This document shows positions 5,795-10,856 of a stretch of 10,856 nt of DNA, one piece after another. Location: positions 1 to 10,856 of the forward strand of contig JAEWYQ010000011.1 of assembly GCA_023395555.1 (NCBI GenBank), given 5' to 3'. Source of the DNA: Bacillota bacterium (GTDB taxonomy: Bacteria > Bacillota > Clostridia > Lachnospirales > Lachnospiraceae). Below the pieces are notes generated by a model. The model did not search any database. It was not told where the DNA came from and was given only the letters and a program-made list of their open reading frames with translations. Position numbers and translations under genes: made by a program. Every line of letters starts with the position of its first letter. The stretch's first letter is position 1.

Positions 5795-7561
5795 ATGAGA
5801 ACTTATCCCAAAATTGGTATCAGACCAATTATTGATGGAAGACGAATGGGTATCCGTGAAAGCTTGGAGGAAAAGACCAGAGCTATGGCGGAAGCAGCAA
5901 AGCTTTTTATAGAAGAAAATGTTACATACCCGGATGGAACTCAGGTTCAATGCGTCATATCTGAAGGTTCCATCGGAGGAGGAGAGGAAGCGGCAAGATG
6001 CGCCGATCAGTTCCTACGGGAAAATGTTTGCGCAACCCTTAGCGTTACTCCCTGCTGGTGTTATGGAAGCGAAACCATGGATCTTAACCCAAAGACGATA
6101 AAAGCGGTATGGGGCTTTAACGGGACAGAACGGCCCGGTGCGGTATATCTGGCTGCCGTAATGGCTGCCCACAACCAGAGAGGTTTGCCCGCATTTTCTA
6201 TATATGGGCATGATGTACAGGACTTGGCAGACAACACGATCCCTGAGGATGTCAGAGAAAGGCTTCTATCCTTTGCGAAAGCAGCAATCGCTGTCGGCTT
6301 GATGGAGAACAGGGCTTACGTCGGGATTGGCTCGGTATGTATGGGTATCGCAGGCTCCAATGTGGATGCACAGTTTTTACAGGAATACCTGGGAATACGA
6401 ACGGAATGGATTGATATGACCGAGGTTCTTAGAAGAATAAAATACGAAATATATGATAAAGAAGAATACGAAAAGGCAATCACTTGGGTCAAAGCAAATT
6501 GTAAAGAGGGCTTTGATAAGAATCCGGAATCCATTCGCCATACGAAAGAGCAAAAGGATGCCGAGTGGGAACATTGCGTTAAGCACACTCTGATTTGCAA
6601 GGATTTAATGCAGGGTAATCCGAAGCTTCATGCTATGGGTTGGCAGGAGGAGGCTTTGGGCCGCAATGGTATCATGGGAGGCTTCCAGGGACAGAGAATG
6701 TGGTCTGACTGGTGTCCCAACGGTGATTTTACAGAAGCGATGCTAAATACCACCTTTGATTGGAACGGTAAGAAACAGCCGATGATATTTGCTACGGAGA
6801 ACGATCATTTGAATGCAGTATCCATGCTATTCGGGAACCTGTTAACCGGAAGAGCCAGTATATTTGCCGATGTCAGGACCTATTGGAGCCCGGAAGCGAT
6901 TGAAAGAGTTACAGGCTGGCAGCCGGAAGGCACGGCAAAGAACGGATTGATCCATTTGATCAACTCCGGAGCAGCAGCCTTGGATGCAACAGGTGCGGTG
7001 AAGGAAAACGGAAGCTCTGTCATGAAACAATGGTGGGATATGACGGATACGGACATGGAAGCCTGTCTCAAGGAAACCGACTGGTGTCCGGCAGACCTGT
7101 ACTATTTCAGAGGAGGCGGCTTCTCCTCACACTTTAGAACCGGCGGAGAGATGCCTGTGACCATGGTCAGGGTAAATCTTGTGAAGGGGATCGGACCGGT
7201 CCTGCAGATAGCAGAAGGCTATACGGCCGTTATTCCGGATAAGGTCCATGAGCAATTAGATCAAAGAACAGATCCGACCTGGCCTACCACCTGGTTTGTA
7301 CCTAAGCTTACCGGTGAGGGAGCATTTACGGATGTACATTCCGTGATGGCTAACTGGGGAGCAAACCACGGAGCATTTGTATACGGTCATATCGGTAAGG
7401 ATCTGATCACTCTGGCTTCCATGCTGAGAATCCATGTATCAATGCATAACGTTGATAAAAAGGATATCTTCCGGCCGCATGCCTGGAGCGCCTTTGCTAC
7501 AGAATGTCTTGAATTTGCCGATTTCAAGGCATGCGAGGTCTACGGACCCAGATACCGCTAG
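5795..7561 (+). CDS. fucI: L-fucose isomerase
   Basis: This enzyme interconverts L-fucose and L-fuculose in the cytoplasm, the first step of fucose catabolism; the family also acts on D-arabinose. It needs Mn2+. From ATG 5795 the protein has 588 residues, close to the 591 of E. coli FucI, and it aligns along its whole length with what is known of that enzyme: [22 protein letters not shown] at the start, [90 protein letters not shown] and [10 protein letters not shown]. The expected metal ligands are present as E335 (in ATENDHLN), D359 (in FADVR) and H525 (in GANHG), with the same E-to-D spacing as in E. coli (337/361/528). An alternative start at 5771 would add eight residues but lacks a ribosome binding site. 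It is the first gene of an operon, with the next gene beginning 44 bases after the stop. No kinase (fucK) or aldolase (fucA) is seen nearby. Confidence 0.96.
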   Translation: MRTYPKIGIRPIIDGRRMGIRESLEEKTRAMAEAAKLFIEENVTYPDGTQVQCVISEGSIGGGEEAARCADQFLRENVCATLSVTPCWCYGSETMDLNPKTIKAVWGFNGTERPGAVYLAAVMAAHNQRGLPAFSIYGHDVQDLADNTIPEDVRERLLSFAKAAIAVGLMENRAYVGIGSVCMGIAGSNVDAQFLQEYLGIRTEWIDMTEVLRRIKYEIYDKEEYEKAITWVKANCKEGFDKNPESIRHTKEQKDAEWEHCVKHTLICKDLMQGNPKLHAMGWQEEALGRNGIMGGFQGQRMWSDWCPNGDFTEAMLNTTFDWNGKKQPMIFATENDHLNAVSMLFGNLLTGRASIFADVRTYWSPEAIERVTGWQPEGTAKNGLIHLINSGAAALDATGAVKENGSSVMKQWWDMTDTDMEACLKETDWCPADLYYFRGGGFSSHFRTGGEMPVTMVRVNLVKGIGPVLQIAEGYTAVIPDKVHEQLDQRTDPTWPTTWFVPKLTGEGAFTDVHSVMANWGANHGAFVYGHIGKDLITLASMLRIHVSMHNVDKKDIFRPHAWSAFATECLEFADFKACEVYGPRYR

Positions 7562-7592
7562 TGCGGGCGGCTATGTTCTTATAGGGCAGATT

Positions 7593-7598
7593 AGGAGG
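7593..7598 (+). promoter_or_regulatory. Ribosome binding site for the GTG start at 7606
   Basis: AGGAGG is perfectly placed seven bases before GTG 7606. It fixes a non-ATG start for the glycosidase-like gene. Confidence 0.8.
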
Positions 7599-7605
7599 CG
7601 ACAGG

Positions 7606-9813
7606 GTGCTTTGTTTAAGGAATGACATAATTGAAGTACAGTTTAATGAGCAGAATGGTGCAATTCGTAAAATGATTGACCGTAAGAAGGGCAAGGTTAT
7701 AATTGATAACCTCCTGGATGAAGTATTTAAGCTGGAGTTGGAGGAAGAAGTTTACAGTGAAGATTTTGAAGCCTTCAGTTATACCGGGGAAGACGATAAG
7801 CTGCAGTTGTGCTGGAGGCTTCCGGGCGAGCTAAAGCTGATTGCTTTATGGCAGCTATGCGAAGACTCTGTAATTATGGAATCCCATGTGGAAAACTACG
7901 GCAGATGGAAGGTCAGCAGCATAGAGTATCCGCTCCTGGATGGGATCGGTGACCTGGCAAAGGCCTATGGAGCACAGGAGGGAGAAGCAAAGAACTGCAT
8001 CGCTCATTCCTATGCTACAGGACTCTTGGTGGAAAATCCCTTGGAGCATTTTAAAGAGGAGGAAGGCTTCCGGTATATGCCTTATCCGGAAAGCTTCTCC
8101 GGTGCCACGATGCAGTTCTTCACCTATTACTGTGAAAATACCGCCGGCTTGTATTTTGCGGCCTATGATAACCAGTATCATCAGAAATGGTTAAATATCT
8201 ATAAGCATGGCGGAAGCTTAAGAGTAAGCCAGATTTATGGCTATGAGGATATTGAAGCTGGGAAGGGACTTATGGCTCCATGGAAATTCGTCATAACCCT
8301 GACTAAGGGTGATGGATGGTATGAAGCCGGTGATCTCTATAAGGAATGGGCAGTCAGACAATCCTGGTGCAGCAGAGGCAGGTTATGTGAACGCACCGGG
8401 GATAATAAAGCTGCCTGGCTTTATGAAGATATGGGCGCCTGTACCTTCGGCCTCAATGCCTGCCATGACAGGACGGCTTGGATTAACCGGTACGCAAGGG
8501 ACATTAAAAGTCCGATTTTCCACATCCTTGGACCCGATTGGCCCAATGTGGAGCAAAATTATATGAATTCACTGCCCGGTGGGTATAACGACTGGTTTCC
8601 CACCAGATTTAGTAAGGAGAACCGGAACGCGATACGGGAAAATGGTGACCGGTTTGCCCCCTTTGAATTTGACTTTTTGGTTGCCATAGATAAATCCGAC
8701 AGCGATCAAATCTGTGAGAGTCTCCAGAAATGGCCGCAGAAGCCGAAATCAAAGGACGAATATAAATTCACGATGCTTTGTCCGGCCTGTGAATACACCA
8801 GAAAGCTGCATGTAACAAGGGATGTGCAGGTGGTTAAGGAAAGCGGCTGTGATGCGATGTACTATGATATATCCGCCAATAATATCTTAAAAACCTGTAT
8901 GAGTGATGAGCATGGCCACCCGGTGGGAGCCGGAAAGGAAATGACAAAGGCATACCGGGAGATATACTTAGAAACCAGGAATAAGCTTTCGGCAGAGAAA
9001 GGACATTATGTTCCCCTTGGAACAGAGATGATCAACGAGGTATTTCTGGACTGCCTGGACTTTTATCAGGCGAGAGCCAATGCACAGCCCTGTTCCTCTT
9101 TGGAAACCTGGATATTCAGGGATCTGATCAAGCAGGGTACAGCACAGCTCATACCGATGTTTCAATATGTGTACAGCGGGTATGCACCTTTGAGAATGGA
9201 TGGCTGGGGCAAGCTGACCCAGGAGGGCGGGGATCTGATCTATCACACCATCGCAAAGACCTATTTATGGGGCGGATTGTTTGAAATCAACAGCGAGTAC
9301 AGCGAGATGGAAGTGCTGGAAGAGAAGGGCAACCGTGCGAAGGAGCATTATAGTGATTTCAAGGCTGCAGGCTTTCGGTATGATAAGAAAATCGCGGATT
9401 ACATAGCTAAATTTGCTGCATTAAGGACAGGCAGCCACAAAGAAATTCTTGCATACGGCGAAATGAAGAGGCCGCCGAGATTACGGAATGCAAAGGTATG
9501 GCGCACCTATTTCCAATATAATTCATCAAAAAGAAGCCTGGAATTAGGAGATAGAGGAACCATTCTTTTAGACAGCGTAATAGCCTCCAGATATCGGTAT
9601 CGAAATTCGGAACTAATCCTAATAGCGAACACCAGCGAATTTCATCAGGAGATGATATGGGAGGATTACTGTCTTGAGGATGACAAAGAGTATGATGTTT
9701 GTCTTGATTATGTAGATGAAGACAGTTGCTTCATTAATATTTTGGGAAGGGAGTTAAATGGCATTAAATTAATGCCCAAGCAACTTGTGTTAATAAAAAT
9801 CAACAATAAGTAA
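7606..9813 (+). CDS. DUF6259-like putative glycoside hydrolase (TIM barrel), cytosolic
   Basis: The protein has 735 residues and starts at GTG. No signal peptide or membrane helix is visible, so it should act in the cytoplasm on an imported substrate. Residues about 1-230 look like a mutarotase-type beta-sandwich (NDIIEVQFNEQNGAIRKMID), as in GH31/GH36/GH101-like enzymes. A linker motif DGWYEAGDLYKEWAVRQSWC follows at about 235-255. A probable TIM barrel spans about 270-600, with GPDWP, CPAC (392-395), a GCDAMYYD strand end (D416, D421), then C431 and HGHP (436-439) with GAGK, and a GTEMINE segment (E474, E478). About 610-735 looks like a C-terminal beta domain. This order, especially the Y-x-D strand followed by C...HGHP...G, matches what I recall of the DUF6259 family. 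D421 as nucleophile and E474 or E478 as acid/base are inference. Because it sits between fucI and a sugar-binding lipoprotein, cleavage of a fucoside or similar glycoside is the likely job. The exact activity is unknown. Confidence 0.8.
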   Translation: MLCLRNDIIEVQFNEQNGAIRKMIDRKKGKVIIDNLLDEVFKLELEEEVYSEDFEAFSYTGEDDKLQLCWRLPGELKLIALWQLCEDSVIMESHVENYGRWKVSSIEYPLLDGIGDLAKAYGAQEGEAKNCIAHSYATGLLVENPLEHFKEEEGFRYMPYPESFSGATMQFFTYYCENTAGLYFAAYDNQYHQKWLNIYKHGGSLRVSQIYGYEDIEAGKGLMAPWKFVITLTKGDGWYEAGDLYKEWAVRQSWCSRGRLCERTGDNKAAWLYEDMGACTFGLNACHDRTAWINRYARDIKSPIFHILGPDWPNVEQNYMNSLPGGYNDWFPTRFSKENRNAIRENGDRFAPFEFDFLVAIDKSDSDQICESLQKWPQKPKSKDEYKFTMLCPACEYTRKLHVTRDVQVVKESGCDAMYYDISANNILKTCMSDEHGHPVGAGKEMTKAYREIYLETRNKLSAEKGHYVPLGTEMINEVFLDCLDFYQARANAQPCSSLETWIFRDLIKQGTAQLIPMFQYVYSGYAPLRMDGWGKLTQEGGDLIYHTIAKTYLWGGLFEINSEYSEMEVLEEKGNRAKEHYSDFKAAGFRYDKKIADYIAKFAALRTGSHKEILAYGEMKRPPRLRNAKVWRTYFQYNSSKRSLELGDRGTILLDSVIASRYRYRNSELILIANTSEFHQEMIWEDYCLEDDKEYDVCLDYVDEDSCFINILGRELNGIKLMPKQLVLIKINNK

Positions 9814-9828
9814 AGGGAGGAAAAAAGA

Positions 9829-10856
9829 ATGAAATGTAAGAAAGTAATTGCACTGGTATTAGCAGGAGCTATGGTACTCCTCGCATTAGCAGGCTGCAGC
9901 AAGGGCTCGAAGGAGCCGGTAACAAACGGTACTTCTCCAACCTCAGCAGGAGATAAGACGAATGGGGATGATTCTTCAACAACAAAAGACCCTGTAAAAG
10001 TAGTGGTATGGAACCAGATTTTCGAGCCTTGGAACCAGGAATTCTTTGAGCAGAAAGCAGAAGAATATAACCAATTAGGCAGAGGCTATGTGGTTGAGCA
10101 GGAATTCATTGCAGGGGATGCCTGGACAGAAAGAATGGCAGGAGCACAGGCAGCAGGAACCGCCCCTGACACTTATGTAATGTCCTATGGTAATATTGTT
10201 ATGAACGTTAAGGATGGCTTGCTCATGCCGTTAAATGACCTGCTTCCTCAGGCGGCATTTGATGATCTGAATGATAATGTAAGAGAAATGGTAAGCTATG
10301 ACGGTAAAATATGGGCATACCCCCAGCTTGTCGAGCCTTCCACAGTTCTTTTCTACAGAACAGACTTATTTGCAGATGCAGGAATTACAAAGGTTCCTAC
10401 CACTTGGGATGAACTGATCGATACGGCAAAGAAATTAACCACCAATGATGTGTTTGGACTCGGTATTCCGGACTTCGGCTCCATGGGCTGGTGTACCTGG
10501 GGTTTACAGCAGGCATCCTCCGGACATCTTGCAATCAATGATAACTGGGATACTCCCTTGATTGATCAGGGATATATTGATTTAGCCAATTTCTATAAGA
10601 AAGCCTTTGATGAAGGTGTTGTTCCTGAGGTTGCCCTATCAGGCTATGCTGATATGAAGGATTTCGGTGAAGGCAGTGTTGCAATGAAATTCTGCGGCTC
10701 CTGGGGTGTTGGACAGATTATTAACGATTATCCGGAACTGGCAGATAAATTCGCAATTGCAATTCCTCCGACTAAGGATGGAAAGCAGGATGGTATCTTA
10801 GCGACCAACGGCGGCTGGAGCTATGTTGTAGATGCAAAAACCAAGGTAGCAAAGGG
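9829..10856 (+). CDS. ABC transporter sugar-binding lipoprotein, 5' part
   Basis: This frame starts at ATG 9829, eight bases after AAAGGGAGG and only 15 bases after the previous stop. It runs open off the window edge, giving 342 codons; the usual family length is about 430-450, so roughly the last quarter is missing. A lipoprotein signal peptide ends in the lipobox LAGC, with the lipidated cysteine at residue 23. A low-complexity Ser/Thr/Gly/Asp linker runs to about residue 50. The mature domain opens with VKVVVWNQIF and shows family-1 extracellular solute-binding (SBP_bac_1) features: APDTYVMSYGNIVMNVKDGLLMPLNDL, YDGKIWAYPQ at about 157-166, FYRTDLFADAGITKVPTTWDEL, a GSVAMKFCGSW segment and TNGGWSYVVDAKTK near the edge. 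Such proteins capture sugars or oligosaccharides outside the membrane for an ABC importer. The permease genes are probably just downstream. The ligand is inferred to be a fucose-containing or related oligosaccharide. Confidence 0.93.
   Translation, partial: MKCKKVIALVLAGAMVLLALAGCSKGSKEPVTNGTSPTSAGDKTNGDDSSTTKDPVKVVVWNQIFEPWNQEFFEQKAEEYNQLGRGYVVEQEFIAGDAWTERMAGAQAAGTAPDTYVMSYGNIVMNVKDGLLMPLNDLLPQAAFDDLNDNVREMVSYDGKIWAYPQLVEPSTVLFYRTDLFADAGITKVPTTWDELIDTAKKLTTNDVFGLGIPDFGSMGWCTWGLQQASSGHLAINDNWDTPLIDQGYIDLANFYKKAFDEGVVPEVALSGYADMKDFGEGSVAMKFCGSWGVGQIINDYPELADKFAIAIPPTKDGKQDGILATNGGWSYVVDAKTKVAK

Noticed and set aside
1..10856. CRISPR array, tRNA/rRNA, insertion sequence or phage attachment site
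   Set aside because: No regularly spaced repeats, tRNA-like cloverleaf, transposase-like ORF or terminal inverted repeats were seen by reading both strands.

Overview
The window reads as chromosomal DNA of a Gram-positive anaerobe of the class Clostridia, most likely a Lachnospiraceae-type gut or plant-polysaccharide bacterium. The reasons are strong AGGAGG-type ribosome binding sites, intrinsic terminators of clostridial style, lipobox lipoproteins, a DUF4349 lipoprotein, and a sugar locus pairing L-fucose isomerase with a cytosolic glycosidase-like protein and an ABC-type sugar-binding lipoprotein. The assignment is by gene content and style only; no database search was possible.

Left part (1-3083, all on +): the 3' end of a gene for a surface protein built from Ig-like beta-sandwich domains. 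It is interrupted by an in-frame TAG at 204-206, so it appears as a short upstream fragment and a 1.07 kb downstream ORF, and it closes with a hairpin terminator. Next comes a DUF4349 lipoprotein with its own promoter region, which contains an ECF-sigma-like motif pair. A small exported protein of unknown function follows.

Middle part (3124-5400): a MATE-family multidrug/Na+ antiporter on the minus strand, divergent from an AraC-family regulator on the plus strand. The 96-base shared region holds a good minus-strand promoter (extended -10) with a perfect inverted repeat sitting largely in its spacer, which looks like an operator. The AraC gene has no ATG start and apparently uses TTG. A very strong terminator follows it.

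Right part (5401-10856, all on +): a 370-base non-coding region with the terminator, two palindromes and a candidate promoter, then a tightly spaced operon. The operon holds fucI (L-fucose isomerase, metal-ligand residues intact), a 735-aa cytosolic protein resembling the DUF6259/TIM-barrel glycoside hydrolase-like family, and the start of an ABC transporter sugar-binding lipoprotein cut by the window edge. The simplest reading is import of a fucose-containing (or related 6-deoxy/arabino-sugar) oligosaccharide, cleavage inside the cell by the DUF6259-like protein, and isomerisation of the released sugar by FucI. The adjacent AraC protein is a candidate regulator. The DUF6259-like enzyme is the best candidate for undescribed biochemistry here. 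Kinase, aldolase and permease genes are not in the window and would be expected downstream or elsewhere.
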